From positions 62,001 to 126,000 of the forward strand of contig PNMM01000001.1 of NCBI GenBank assembly GCA_013823625.1: a DNA stretch of 64,000 bases, given 5' to 3'. The notes below the pieces were generated by a model that was not told the DNA's origin, made no database searches, and was given only the letters and a program-made list of their open reading frames with translations. The number at the start of each line of letters is the position of its first letter. The first letter of the stretch is position 1. Positions 13,045 to 22,341 of this stretch are shown piece after piece. The position numbers and the translations under genes are program-made. This DNA comes from Microbacterium sp. (GTDB lineage: Bacteria > Actinomycetota > Actinomycetes > Actinomycetales > Microbacteriaceae).

Positions 13045-13051
13045 GACGATC

Positions 13052-14059
13052 GTGGCGAAACCCCTCGAGCACGCTGATCTCTCGGTGGCGATGTGCACCC
13101 ACAACGGTGCCGCCTTCGTTGGTGAGCAAGTGCGCAGCATTCTCTCGCAGCGACCAGCGCCTCGAGAGCTGGTGGTGGGCGATGACGCGTCAACCGATGA
13201 CACCGTCGCTGAAGTAGAGCGTGCGGTGAGCGAAGCGCGAGCCGCTGAGCCAGGGCTCCAGACGCAACTCACGGTGCTGCGACGGTCTCAACCCCTCGGC
13301 GTGACAGCCAACTTCGACGCCACGATCGCTGCCTGTACCGGCGAACTCGTCGCCCTGAGCGATCAAGACGACGTCTGGCCCGCAGGCAGGCTGTCGCGTC
13401 TCATCACCGTCTTCGACGACCCGGCAGTGCTGCTCGCACACTCTGACGCTCGACTCGTCGACGCTCATGGCGAGGCGCTCGGCGCGACCCTCTTGCAGGT
13501 GCTCGAGGTGAGCGCGGTCGAGCGTGCCGGTCTGCGGGCGGGTGACGCCTGGCCGATCTTGCTTCGCCGCAATACCGTCACGGGAGCCACCGTCGTCATC
13601 CGTCGCTCCCTCGCCGAGCGCGCTCACCCGTTTCCTGCTGCGTGGGTGCATGACGAGTGGCTCGCCATTGTCGCTGCCGCTTACAGCGGAGTTCGCCTGA
13701 TCGATGAGCCGCTCGTCGACTACCGTCAGCACGGCGGCAACGTCATCGGTGCGACACGGGTCACCTGGGCTCGGCGCTGGGAGCGCTTGCGCGAGCCACG
13801 CGACGCTCGCGCAGCCCGACTCGTGGCCCGGGCAGCGGCACTCGTCGAGCGCCTTCCCGAGTGGGGCGCCCCTGACGACATGATGACGGATGCCCAGCTC
13901 AAGCTGGCATTCGAGCGCTCCCGCGCGGCGGCGCCCGGCTGGCAGCCCGCCCGCGTGCCCGGCATCGTGGCTCGACTTCTCCGCGGTGAGTACCAACGTT
14001 TCGCGCGGGGGACCATCGACGTGCTGCGCGACCTCGTGCAGCCGCCACGAGAGCGTTAG
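13052..14059 (+). CDS. GT2 family glycosyltransferase
   Basis: LSVAMCTHNGAAFVGEQVRSILSQRPAPRELVVGDDASTDDT ... ALSDQDDVWPAGRL ... WVHDEWLAIVAA. Confidence 0.88.
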   Translation: MAKPLEHADLSVAMCTHNGAAFVGEQVRSILSQRPAPRELVVGDDASTDDTVAEVERAVSEARAAEPGLQTQLTVLRRSQPLGVTANFDATIAACTGELVALSDQDDVWPAGRLSRLITVFDDPAVLLAHSDARLVDAHGEALGATLLQVLEVSAVERAGLRAGDAWPILLRRNTVTGATVVIRRSLAERAHPFPAAWVHDEWLAIVAAAYSGVRLIDEPLVDYRQHGGNVIGATRVTWARRWERLREPRDARAARLVARAAALVERLPEWGAPDDMMTDAQLKLAFERSRAAAPGWQPARVPGIVARLLRGEYQRFARGTIDVLRDLVQPPRER

Positions 14060-14062
14060 GCT
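14057..14062 (+). promoter_or_regulatory. Putative -10 box (TAGGCT), 8 nt before GTG of rfbC, overlapping the upstream stop codon
   Basis: TAGGCT-CGACGACC-GTG. Confidence 0.4.
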
Positions 14063-14070
14063 CGACGACC

Positions 14071-14706
14071 GTGCAGATTCGTGAGCTTTCCATTCCTGAC
14101 GTCTACGAGATCACTCCGATTCAGCGGGGTGACGACCGCGGCGTATTCCTCGAGTGGTATCGGCATGATCTGCTCGAACAAGCGGTGGGTCACTCGCTCA
14201 CCTTGAGGCAGGGCAATACCTCGGTCTCGAAGCGCGGCGTGGTGCGGGGCATCCACTTTGCCGACCTTCCGCCGGGGCAGGCAAAGTACGTCACCTGCCC
14301 GAGTGGCGCCGTTCTCGATTTCGCCATCGACGTGCGCCTGGGTTCACCGACCTTCGGCCAGTGGGACACGGTATTGCTCGACGATGTTGACCGTCGCGCG
14401 ATCTACCTTGCTGAAGGACTCGGCCATGCCTTCGTTGCGCTCACCGAGAACGCCACGGTGTCGTACCTCGTGACCGATACCTACAACCCGCAGCGCGAGC
14501 ACGCGGTGAACCCCCTCGATGAGCAGATCGCCCTGCGCTTTCCGGCCGAGTTGGGCGAGCCCCTTCTGTCACCGAAAGACCTCGAGGCGCCGTCTCTCGC
14601 TGAGGCCGAACGTTTGGGCCTCTTGCCGACGTACGACGACGTACGCAACTGGTATTCGACCCTCGATGCCGACGCTGCCGACCGTCGATCGATTGAAGAC
14701 TCCTAG
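14071..14706 (+). CDS. rfbC: dTDP-4-dehydrorhamnose 3,5-epimerase
   Basis: RGVFLEWYRHDLLEQAVG ... LRQGNTSVSKRGVVRGIHFADLPPGQAKYVTCPSGAVLDFAIDVRLGSPTFGQW. Confidence 0.94.
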   Translation: MQIRELSIPDVYEITPIQRGDDRGVFLEWYRHDLLEQAVGHSLTLRQGNTSVSKRGVVRGIHFADLPPGQAKYVTCPSGAVLDFAIDVRLGSPTFGQWDTVLLDDVDRRAIYLAEGLGHAFVALTENATVSYLVTDTYNPQREHAVNPLDEQIALRFPAELGEPLLSPKDLEAPSLAEAERLGLLPTYDDVRNWYSTLDADAADRRSIEDS

Positions 14707-14826
14707 ACCGACCGGGCCGTTTTCTAGCGAGACGTGACGTCGCGTCGATTCTGGCGTCGGGCGTCTGATTCGTCGAACGTGCGGCAGTGTCGGCTCGCTG
14801 CGCCGGGGTGCGCCGTTGGCCCCGGC

Positions 14827-14832
14827 TAGGCT
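14827..14832 (+). promoter_or_regulatory. Putative -10 box (TAGGCT), 7 nt before ATG of rfbA
   Basis: TAGGCT-GGTCGTT-ATG. Confidence 0.4.
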
Positions 14833-14839
14833 GGTCGTT

Positions 14840-15712
14840 ATGAAGGGCATCATTCTTGCGGGTGGCTCGGGCACCCGACTGTGGCCGATCACGAAGGGCA
14901 TCTCGAAGCAGCTGATGCCCATCTACGACAAGCCGATGGTCTACTACCCGCTGTCGACGCTCATGATGGCCGACATTCGTGAGATCTTGATCATCACGAC
15001 GCCCGAGTACAACGAGCAGTTTCGCGCGTTGCTCGGCGACGGCAGCGACCTTGGCATTCGCCTCGAGTACGCCTCGCAGCCCTCGCCCGACGGCCTCGCC
15101 CAGGCCTTCCTCATCGGTGAAGAATTCATCGGCGACGACAGCGTCGCCCTCGTGCTGGGCGACAACATCTTTCATGGCTCCGGCCTGGGCTCGTCGCTGC
15201 GCCAGCACACCGACATTGAGGGTGGCCTGATCTTCGCGTACCAGGTTGCTGATCCCGCTGCTTATGGTGTCGTCGAGTTCGACGACGAGATGCGAGCGAT
15301 CTCCATCGAAGAAAAGCCTGCGCAGCCCAAGAGCAACTACGCCGTACCGGGGCTCTACTTCTACGACAATTCCGTTATCGAGGTCGCCAAGGCAATTCGC
15401 CCGAGTGCACGCGGTGAACTCGAGATCTCGAGTGTCAATGAGCACTATCTCGACCATGGTCAACTGCAGGTGCAGGTGCTCGACCGTGGCACGGCCTGGC
15501 TCGACACCGGCACTTTTGAGTCGATGATGCAAGCGTCTGAATATGTTCGTGTGATCGAAGACCGTCAGGGATTCAAGATTGGGTGCATTGAAGAAATAGC
15601 GTGGCGCGCGGGGTGGATCGACGACGCTCAGCTCGAGGCTCTTGCCGCACCGTTGCGCAAGAGCGGGTACGGAGCGTACTTGCAGCGGCTGGTCGAGGGC
15701 GCTCGTGGCTGA
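14840..15712 (+). CDS. rfbA: Glucose-1-phosphate thymidylyltransferase
   Basis: Start revised to ATG 14840: [57 protein letters not shown] ... LGDNIFHG. Confidence 0.96.
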   Translation: MKGIILAGGSGTRLWPITKGISKQLMPIYDKPMVYYPLSTLMMADIREILIITTPEYNEQFRALLGDGSDLGIRLEYASQPSPDGLAQAFLIGEEFIGDDSVALVLGDNIFHGSGLGSSLRQHTDIEGGLIFAYQVADPAAYGVVEFDDEMRAISIEEKPAQPKSNYAVPGLYFYDNSVIEVAKAIRPSARGELEISSVNEHYLDHGQLQVQVLDRGTAWLDTGTFESMMQASEYVRVIEDRQGFKIGCIEEIAWRAGWIDDAQLEALAAPLRKSGYGAYLQRLVEGARG

Positions 15713-16961
15713 GGGGCACCGAACTGGTCCGCTCGGGCTCGTGCGCGCGACGTGGCGCACGCTGCGGCAGAACGGGCCACGGGCAACCCTCGCGCGCGTG
15801 TTCGGAAAGCTGCACCAAATCACCGCAGCTCACTCGTCGAGTTCCATGCTCGTGGCGGCGGATGACGCCGCTCGCGTTGACTGGACGCGTCCCGGCGAGA
15901 ACCTGACAGATCCGCTTCTCGTGACCGAAGCGTCGCTCAACCTCGCGTGGATCATGTCCCCACCTGGTCGAGGGAGCGGGGGCCACCAGAACCTGTTTCG
16001 ATTCATTGCCTTCGCCGAGCAGGCGGGGCACCGGTGCACGATCTACCTCTACTCGTCGGCATCGACGCCCCCGAGCGTCGATGAAGCCCGTGCGGTTGTC
16101 GCCGAATCGTCGGCCTACCCGACGGTCGACGCTGAGTTCGTTGTCTACGACCGACAGTCGGGAGTCGGCGACGAGACGCACGCGATCATTGCGACCGGTT
16201 GGGAAACCGCCTACCCGTCTTTTCTTGACCCCTCGCACGCACGGCGGTTCTACTTCGTTCAAGACTTCGAGCCAAGCTTCTACCCCCTCGGCAGCGAGTA
16301 CGTGCTCGCCGAAAACACCTACAGGTTCGGGTTTCACGGCATCACCGCGGGGGGTTGGCTGGCCGAGACGCTGTCGCGCGACTACGGCATGGTCACCGAC
16401 AAGTTCGATTTCGCCGCAGACACTGCGCACTACTCGGTCACGAACCCCGAGGCGCGATCTGAGGTGTTCTTCTACGCCAGGCCCGTCACTGCCCGACGCG
16501 CCTTCGAGCTGGGAATACTCGTTCTCGAAGAGTTTGCCCGGCTCAAGCCTGACGTCACGATTAACCTTGCCGGCTGGGACCTCACGGGCTGGAATGTTCC
16601 GTTCCCGCACGTCAACCACGGCTCGCTCAATCTCGAACAGCTCAATGGGCTGTACAACCGATGCGCTGCGGGCTTGGTCTTGTCGCTCTCGAACATGTCG
16701 CTGCTGCCCCTTGAACTGATCGCCAGTGGGGTCGCCCCCGTCGTGAACGATGGCCCCAACAATCGGCTCGTTTCTGACAACCCCTTTATTGAGTACGTGC
16801 CGACCGCCCCCGGTGCCATGGCCCGACGCATGGTTGAGATTCTTGAAAGGCCCGATGCTGCTGAGCGTGTTCGCGCGATGCCGGCATCTTTGGGTGCTCC
16901 TGACTGGCGTGAGTCGGGTCAGCAGTTCTTGCGGGCACTCGAGCGGGGCGTTCGTGGCTAA
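15705..16961 (+). CDS. Rhamnosyltransferase, WsaF-like glycosyltransferase
   Basis: [41 protein letters not shown] ... [45 protein letters not shown]: WsaF-type architecture. GTG 15705. Confidence 0.8.
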   Translation: MAEGHRTGPLGLVRATWRTLRQNGPRATLARVFGKLHQITAAHSSSSMLVAADDAARVDWTRPGENLTDPLLVTEASLNLAWIMSPPGRGSGGHQNLFRFIAFAEQAGHRCTIYLYSSASTPPSVDEARAVVAESSAYPTVDAEFVVYDRQSGVGDETHAIIATGWETAYPSFLDPSHARRFYFVQDFEPSFYPLGSEYVLAENTYRFGFHGITAGGWLAETLSRDYGMVTDKFDFAADTAHYSVTNPEARSEVFFYARPVTARRAFELGILVLEEFARLKPDVTINLAGWDLTGWNVPFPHVNHGSLNLEQLNGLYNRCAAGLVLSLSNMSLLPLELIASGVAPVVNDGPNNRLVSDNPFIEYVPTAPGAMARRMVEILERPDAAERVRAMPASLGAPDWRESGQQFLRALERGVRG

Positions 16962-17883
16962 CGCTCTCGTACTGGGTGGTGGTGGGTTCATCGGCTCGCA
17001 CTTGGTCGATGCACTCGTAGCCGAAGGGCACCGCGTGACCGTCTTCGATCGGTTCCGCGACGGGATTCCTGCGGTGGCACGCCCCGGCGTCGTCTACTGT
17101 GCGGGTGACTTTCTCGACCGCGCCAGCCTTGATGAAGCGGTGGTTGGCCACGACTGGGTTTTTCATCTGCTGTCGACAACCTCCCCGGCCACTGCCCAGG
17201 CCGATCCCACGGTCGACCTGCAAACGAATGTGCTCCAGTCGGTCGAGCTGTTCTCGGCCTGTGTCAGAGCCGACGTCAAGCACGTCTACTTTGCATCGAC
17301 AGGAGGTGCCATTTACGGTCCGCAGAATCAGTCGGAGTTCTCCGAGCTTGATCAAACCCTCCCCGTCTCGCCCTATGGAATCGGCAAGCTGGCGATCGAG
17401 AATTACCTTCGCTACTTCTCGGCGGTGCACGGCCTCCGCTCGACGAGCCTGCGAATCTCTAACCCGTACGGCACCCGGCAGCAACCTCATCGCAAGCAGG
17501 GATTCATCCCCATCGCCTTGCGCAGCATCATTGAGGGGGGCGACGTCGTGCAGGTCGGCGATGGCTCTATGGTGCGCGACTACATCCTTGTTGACGATCT
17601 CGTCGCCATGATCGTGCGGCTCACTCGCACCATCCCGAAGCACGACGTCTACAACCTCGGAAGCGGGCACGGCGCGTCAGTCTCCGACGTTATTGAGGCG
17701 ATGCGGCGCGTGACGCGCGTAGATTTCGGCATCGAGTTGCGCGAGAAGCTCAGCACCTTTGTCGACCGTTCGGTACTCAATGTCGACCGTTTCGTCGGCG
17801 AGTTCGGTGCTGTCGATCTCACTCCTCTCGATGAGGGAATCCGTCAGACCTACACAGAAATGCTGGAGCATCACCGTGGCTAA
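16954..17883 (+). CDS. NAD-dependent sugar epimerase/dehydratase (extended SDR)
   Basis: [33 protein letters not shown] ... YFASTGGAIYGPQNQ ... SPYGIGKLAIENYLRYF. Overlaps preceding stop. Confidence 0.85.
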   Translation: MANALVLGGGGFIGSHLVDALVAEGHRVTVFDRFRDGIPAVARPGVVYCAGDFLDRASLDEAVVGHDWVFHLLSTTSPATAQADPTVDLQTNVLQSVELFSACVRADVKHVYFASTGGAIYGPQNQSEFSELDQTLPVSPYGIGKLAIENYLRYFSAVHGLRSTSLRISNPYGTRQQPHRKQGFIPIALRSIIEGGDVVQVGDGSMVRDYILVDDLVAMIVRLTRTIPKHDVYNLGSGHGASVSDVIEAMRRVTRVDFGIELREKLSTFVDRSVLNVDRFVGEFGAVDLTPLDEGIRQTYTEMLEHHRG

Positions 17884-18883
17884 GGCCCTTCGTGCGACCG
17901 TTGCCATCCTCACCTACAACGGCGAGACCTACCTTCGCGAAATCCTGGATGCCGTGCTCGCGCAAGAGCACATCGACGGCCCTTTCGAAGTTCTCGTCAT
18001 CGATTCGGGCTCGACCGATTCGACCCTCGACATCATTCGTTCGTTCCCCTCCGTGAGGCTTCACGAGATTCCGAACAGTGAGTTTGGTCATGGCCGCACC
18101 CGCAATCTCGCGGCTCAGCTGGCGGGCGGCGAGTTCGTCGCGTTCCTTACCCACGACGCGATTCCTGCTTCTCCACGTTGGCTCGCTGAGTTGCTGGCGC
18201 CCTTCGCTCTAAACCCGGCGGTGCAGGGAGTCGTTGGTCGTCAGATTCCCCGCGCGAACTGTGTTCCGACTCTGCGATACGACATCATTCACACGTTTGC
18301 CACCCTCGGCCCGAAGCTGGGAACGACTCTCTACCGGTACGACCCGAGTGTGTTCGCCGAGTCTGACCTTGACGCCCTGTCGTTCTACTCAGATGTCAAC
18401 TCCGCCGCTCGGCGCTCGTTTCTGGTCGACGTCATCCCGTATCGCGATGTGCCCTACGCCGAAGACCAGCTCTTCGGCAAAGACCTCCTCGTGGCCGGCC
18501 ACATCAAGGCATACAGTGCTCGGGCTGCCGTGATCCACTCCAATGATCTGACGTTGCACGAGTTTGGTCGCCGCATCATCGATGAGACGGTGGGGCTTCG
18601 TCGTATTGGTTTGCCCGTGCAACAGGTCTCCGTGCCGGGGGCCGCTGTGCGAATGGTCAAGGGCACGCTCGGCGACACGTTGCGGCTCGTGCGCGACGAT
18701 GGCTATTCGCTGCCGCAGAAGGTGAAGTGGCTGTTCGTGAACCCCTGGTTTCAGTGGCGCAAGTGGTCGAGCATCTACCGGGGCCAGCACATTCGGCTCG
18801 ATGATGTGGCTCGATTCGAGAGCAAGTCACTCGAACACACCCGTCGGCGCAAGCATGAGAAGGCGGCGCGGCAAGCGGACTAG
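17876..18883 (+). CDS. GT2 family glycosyltransferase, rhamnosyltransferase-like
   Basis: RATVAILTYNGETYLREILDAVLAQEHIDGPFEVLVIDSGSTDSTLDIIRSF ... EFGHGRTRNLAAQLAGGEFVAFLTHDAIP. Confidence 0.88.
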   Translation: MAKALRATVAILTYNGETYLREILDAVLAQEHIDGPFEVLVIDSGSTDSTLDIIRSFPSVRLHEIPNSEFGHGRTRNLAAQLAGGEFVAFLTHDAIPASPRWLAELLAPFALNPAVQGVVGRQIPRANCVPTLRYDIIHTFATLGPKLGTTLYRYDPSVFAESDLDALSFYSDVNSAARRSFLVDVIPYRDVPYAEDQLFGKDLLVAGHIKAYSARAAVIHSNDLTLHEFGRRIIDETVGLRRIGLPVQQVSVPGAAVRMVKGTLGDTLRLVRDDGYSLPQKVKWLFVNPWFQWRKWSSIYRGQHIRLDDVARFESKSLEHTRRRKHEKAARQAD

Positions 18884-18959
18884 AGCCCGCCAGCGGTCGC
18901 AACACTTGCTCGATTAACGGTGAGTCATCGAGGGTGCGACCTGGGCATTGACTCGAAGC

Positions 18960-18995
18960 GTCGCGCGTCGGCTGCTACGGCGCCGCACGCGCGAC
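18960..18995. terminator. Putative bidirectional intrinsic hairpin between convergent transcription units
   Basis: GTCGCGCGT (18960-18968) and ACGCGCGAC (18987-18995) form a perfect 9-bp stem; CGGC/GCCG extends it past a 1-nt bulge. Lies between convergent genes ending at 18883 (+) and 19062 (-). Confidence 0.55.
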
Positions 18996-19061
18996 ACGGC
19001 ACACCGTCGTTGGCACGAGCGTGAGACGCGGGGTGCTGAGCGGGCCCGCCTAGATTGCGCG

Positions 19062-20270
19062 CTAGTCGAGCCGACCGACGGTCGCGGTGGTGTCGAATCT
19101 CACAACGCCAACAGCGGCGGTCTGGTCCTCCACGCGAAAGCTCGCGGCAAGCGGGGCATCATCGATGGTTGACCTGTTGGCGGCGTAGATGGTCGCCCGA
19201 ACGTGGTACTCGCCTTTAGCCAGGGCGCTGTCGGGCAACAAGAAAGCGACGTCGTAGGTTCCCGGCTTCGACGGCAGCCCGAGGCTCATGCCGTGCGTGT
19301 TGATGCCGTACACGGCGTTCCCGGCTGGGGTTTGAATCCCAATGCCCACGATGAGGCCTGGGTCAACCGAAGCGATGCGGTATCTCACGGCGACGGAAAT
19401 GTCGCCACCGGGGAGAAAGTCTCCTGCGAGGTTGGTCTTCGTCGACGTGAGGCGAACGCTCTCGACCCGGGCGCCCGTGGTTAGCTCTTCGAGAACTGTC
19501 GCTCCCGTGGTGTCGGTCGCTGCAGTCCCGGCCACGAATGACTCGCGAAGCGCGGCAATGCCGCCTTCGGCATCGCCGTCAAAGATCATGCGCCCGTGGT
19601 CCAGAACAATGACGCGATCACACAACTGCATCACCTGGTCGGCGGAGTGGCTGACGAACACAATCGTGCGCCCCTCGCGCTGGAACTGCTGAATCTTGTC
19701 CATGCACTTTCGTTGGAAGGGTTCGTCGCCGACTGCCAGCACCTCATCGACGAGAAGCAGGTCGGGGTCGACGTGAATCGCCACCGAAAAGGCGAGCCGC
19801 ACGTACATGCCCGAGCTGTAGAACTTCACTTGCGAGTCAATGAACTCACCGATCTCAGAGAACTCGACGATGTCGTCGAAGTATCGGTCGGTCTCTGCGC
19901 GAGACAGGCCGAGGATCGACGCGTTGAGGTAGACGTTTTCACGGCCCGTGAGGTCGGGGTGGAAACCGGCACCGAGTTCGAGCAGCGCGGCGATGCGACC
20001 TCGGCGCTTTACGGTTCCGGAAGTCGGCTGAATGATGCCGCCGATGACCTTGAGCAATGTGCTTTTGCCCGAACCGTTGTGCCCAACAAGCCCGACTGTG
20101 GTGCCGGACTCAATGTCGAGGGTGATGTTGTGGAGGGCCCAGAAGTCGACGCGGTGCTGACGGGCGCGGCGCAGGTTGAGTAGCCGTTCCTTGACTGACT
20201 TGTCTTTGTGCAACACGAAACGCTTTGATGCGTCGGTGACACTCACGATGAGAGGAGCGGGCGACGTCAT
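19062..20270 (-). CDS. wzt: Polysaccharide ABC exporter ATP-binding protein with C-terminal Wzt_C-like domain
   Basis: ALHNITLDIESGTTVGLVGHNGSGKSTLLKVIGGIIQPTSGTVKRRGRIAALLELGAGFHPDLTGRENVYLN ... LLLVDEVLAVGDEPFQ; about 150-aa beta-rich C-terminal extension. Confidence 0.92.
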   Translation of the reverse strand: MTSPAPLIVSVTDASKRFVLHKDKSVKERLLNLRRARQHRVDFWALHNITLDIESGTTVGLVGHNGSGKSTLLKVIGGIIQPTSGTVKRRGRIAALLELGAGFHPDLTGRENVYLNASILGLSRAETDRYFDDIVEFSEIGEFIDSQVKFYSSGMYVRLAFSVAIHVDPDLLLVDEVLAVGDEPFQRKCMDKIQQFQREGRTIVFVSHSADQVMQLCDRVIVLDHGRMIFDGDAEGGIAALRESFVAGTAATDTTGATVLEELTTGARVESVRLTSTKTNLAGDFLPGGDISVAVRYRIASVDPGLIVGIGIQTPAGNAVYGINTHGMSLGLPSKPGTYDVAFLLPDSALAKGEYHVRATIYAANRSTIDDAPLAASFRVEDQTAAVGVVRFDTTATVGRLD

Positions 20271-21190
20271 CACAGCTCCTGCGCAAAGTTGCCTTGCAAG
20301 CGAGCGAAGATGCGCTGGCTTACCCACAGCAAAACGAGGCTCACGCCGAGAGCGATCCACATGCGCAGGGCGAGGTCGGGCGGCCACACGACTCCGCCTT
20401 CGGCGAGAGAGCCGGCGAGCCAGAGGCCCTTTTGCATGCCCAAAATGGCGACCGTCACAGGATTCGCGAGGTACAGCTGCTCAAGCCATGTGCCGCTGAT
20501 CGCATTGCTGACGAACGCATAGGAGTAGACGATGGGCGAAGCCCAAAAGAGCACGGCCAGGATGACCTCGACAAGGTGTTCAAGGTCGCGCAGGTAAACG
20601 GTCAATCCGGCGAGCAAGATACCGAGCGCGGTTCCGAAAACGATGATCAGAACGATTCCGAGGAGCGCGTAGGGCAGGTCGGGCGTGAGCGGAAAGCGCG
20701 AGAGAACGAGCGTCGCCGTGATCAGAATAAGGAACTGCATCGCGAAACTGAACAGAGCGCCGCCGACACTCGCGAGAGGGAAGATCTCGCGGGGGAGGTA
20801 CACCTTCTTCACCAACCCGCCGTTGCTAATGATCGACTTCGTGCCGTTGCCAACGATTTCGATAAAGAGTGTCCACCCGGTGAGTCCGACGAAAACGAAG
20901 ATCGCAAAGTCAGGCACTGCGCGGGCTACACCGAGAATTTGGCCGACGGCAAAGTAGTAGATGAGCAGTTGGGTGAGTGGGCGCACAAGGCTCCACAGAA
21001 CACCGAGAGAGCTGTCTTTGTAGCGCGCCTTGAGCTCGCGACGAACGAGGAGGCCGAGTAGTTCTCGCTGGCTCCAGATCTCTCCCAGTGAACGCACTGC
21101 GCCGCGAAAGAACCCCTGAGTTCGCCCGACTTGTACCATCGGCAGCGTTTCGATGCGCGCTGCGCGCTCGGCGGCGCCGGAATCTGTCAC
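20270..21190 (-). CDS. wzm: Polysaccharide ABC exporter permease
   Basis: LGEIWSQRELLGLLVRRELKARYKDSSLGVLWSLVRPLTQLLIYYFAVGQILG; ABC-2 membrane protein adjacent to wzt. Confidence 0.92.
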   Translation of the reverse strand: MTDSGAAERAARIETLPMVQVGRTQGFFRGAVRSLGEIWSQRELLGLLVRRELKARYKDSSLGVLWSLVRPLTQLLIYYFAVGQILGVARAVPDFAIFVFVGLTGWTLFIEIVGNGTKSIISNGGLVKKVYLPREIFPLASVGGALFSFAMQFLILITATLVLSRFPLTPDLPYALLGIVLIIVFGTALGILLAGLTVYLRDLEHLVEVILAVLFWASPIVYSYAFVSNAISGTWLEQLYLANPVTVAILGMQKGLWLAGSLAEGGVVWPPDLALRMWIALGVSLVLLWVSQRIFARLQGNFAQEL

Positions 21191-21235
21191 TGTGTCGACC
21201 TCAAACGAGTGGGGGAGGGGAAGAGAGGCCTCAGT

Positions 21236-21619
21236 CTAATTGATGTCCCTCTTGCCAGCACTGTCGCCGTCGCGATCTTCCGCTTCGCGCAGACGAAGGT
21301 CGAGCATCGCGACTTTCTCCGCGAGGGTGCGCGTCTTCGCCTCGAGTCTCGTGAGTTCGGCGCTGTGTTGAAGGTGGGCGAGGAAGAGAACCGTGATGCT
21401 GGCGAAGAAGACAAGGTTCGTCGGCACGGCGACACCGAGAGCATCTGCTGTCCACTGCAGGATCGAGGGGAACACACCGATCACGAGAGCGATCATGCCG
21501 CCGAGGAGCCACCAGATCGCATGCCGCTCTCGCAAAGATCCACGGCGCAGCATTTCGATGATGATCACGAGCACAAGCACGGCCGAGAGGATTCCGAAGA
21601 TATAAGAAGCGGTGCTCAT
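21236..21619 (-). CDS. DUF2304-like small membrane protein
   Basis: MSTASYIFGILSAVLVLVIIIEMLRRGSLRERHAIWWLLGGMIALVIGVFPSILQWTADALGV...NLVFFASITVLFLAHLQHSAELTRLEAKTRTLAEKVAML. Start overlaps the GT2 stop by 4 nt. Confidence 0.8.
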   Translation of the reverse strand: MSTASYIFGILSAVLVLVIIIEMLRRGSLRERHAIWWLLGGMIALVIGVFPSILQWTADALGVAVPTNLVFFASITVLFLAHLQHSAELTRLEAKTRTLAEKVAMLDLRLREAEDRDGDSAGKRDIN

Positions 21620-22341
21620 GAGGCGCCTTTCGGAAGATGTGACGAATCCGGCGCTTGACGGATCAAGCCAATAAGGAGGGCGATGGATGCGCGACCAAGA
21701 TAGACCGCACTCCGCAACGGCTGGTGCGACGGTGTGCCTCCCGATCGCTCGCGCATAACGACGGGTACCTGCACGACGCGGCACCCCGCCTTGCTCGCGA
21801 TGACGAGGGCCTCGATCGTGTCGCCGAGATACTCAGCGGGGTAGTCGCGAGCGAAGAGGTCGAGCGCGCGGGGACCCATCGCCTTGAAGCCCGATGTTGA
21901 ATCGGTCAGCTTTTGGCCGGTGATGCGACTCAGAACGATCGACAGCACAACCATCGCCCATCGGCGAGGGCCGCGAACCACGTAGTCGCCGCGACCAGCG
22001 AAGCGTGCACCGATCACAAGGTCTGCGTGCTCAAGCTGTTCTAACAGTCGCGGTACCTCGCTGGGGTCGTGCTGCCCGTCGGCATCGATCTGCACGGCTT
22101 GGGTGTAGCCGCGGTCACGAGCGAATCGAAAACCCGCTCGCATCGCGGCTCCCACACCGAGATTGAAGGGCAATGAAATGACGGTGGCACCAGCGGCACT
22201 CGCGACGTGACGCGTCGCGTCGGTAGAACCATCGTCGACGACCAGCAAGTCGAACGCCGGGAGCGCGCGGCGAACATCCGCAATCGTCACCGCGACCGAC
22301 TGTTCCTCGTTGAAAGCGGGCATGATCAGCAGGGTCGTCAC
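21616..22341 (-). CDS. GT2 family glycosyltransferase, polyprenyl-phosphate sugar synthase-like (DPM/GtrB type)
   Basis: TLLIMPAFNEEQSVAVTIADVRRALPAFDLLVVDDGSTDATRHVA ... QIDADGQHDPSEVPRLLEQLEHADLVIGAR. Confidence 0.88.
   Translation of the reverse strand: MTTLLIMPAFNEEQSVAVTIADVRRALPAFDLLVVDDGSTDATRHVASAAGATVISLPFNLGVGAAMRAGFRFARDRGYTQAVQIDADGQHDPSEVPRLLEQLEHADLVIGARFAGRGDYVVRGPRRWAMVVLSIVLSRITGQKLTDSTSGFKAMGPRALDLFARDYPAEYLGDTIEALVIASKAGCRVVQVPVVMRERSGGTPSHQPLRSAVYLGRASIALLIGLIRQAPDSSHLPKGAS

Noticed and set aside
14441-15823. 460-aa minus-strand ORF
   Set aside because: Antisense to rfbC/rfbA, which have unambiguous motifs. No domain recognised.
15573-16991. 472-aa minus-strand ORF
   Set aside because: Mirror of the WsaF-like glycosyltransferase; low-information composition.
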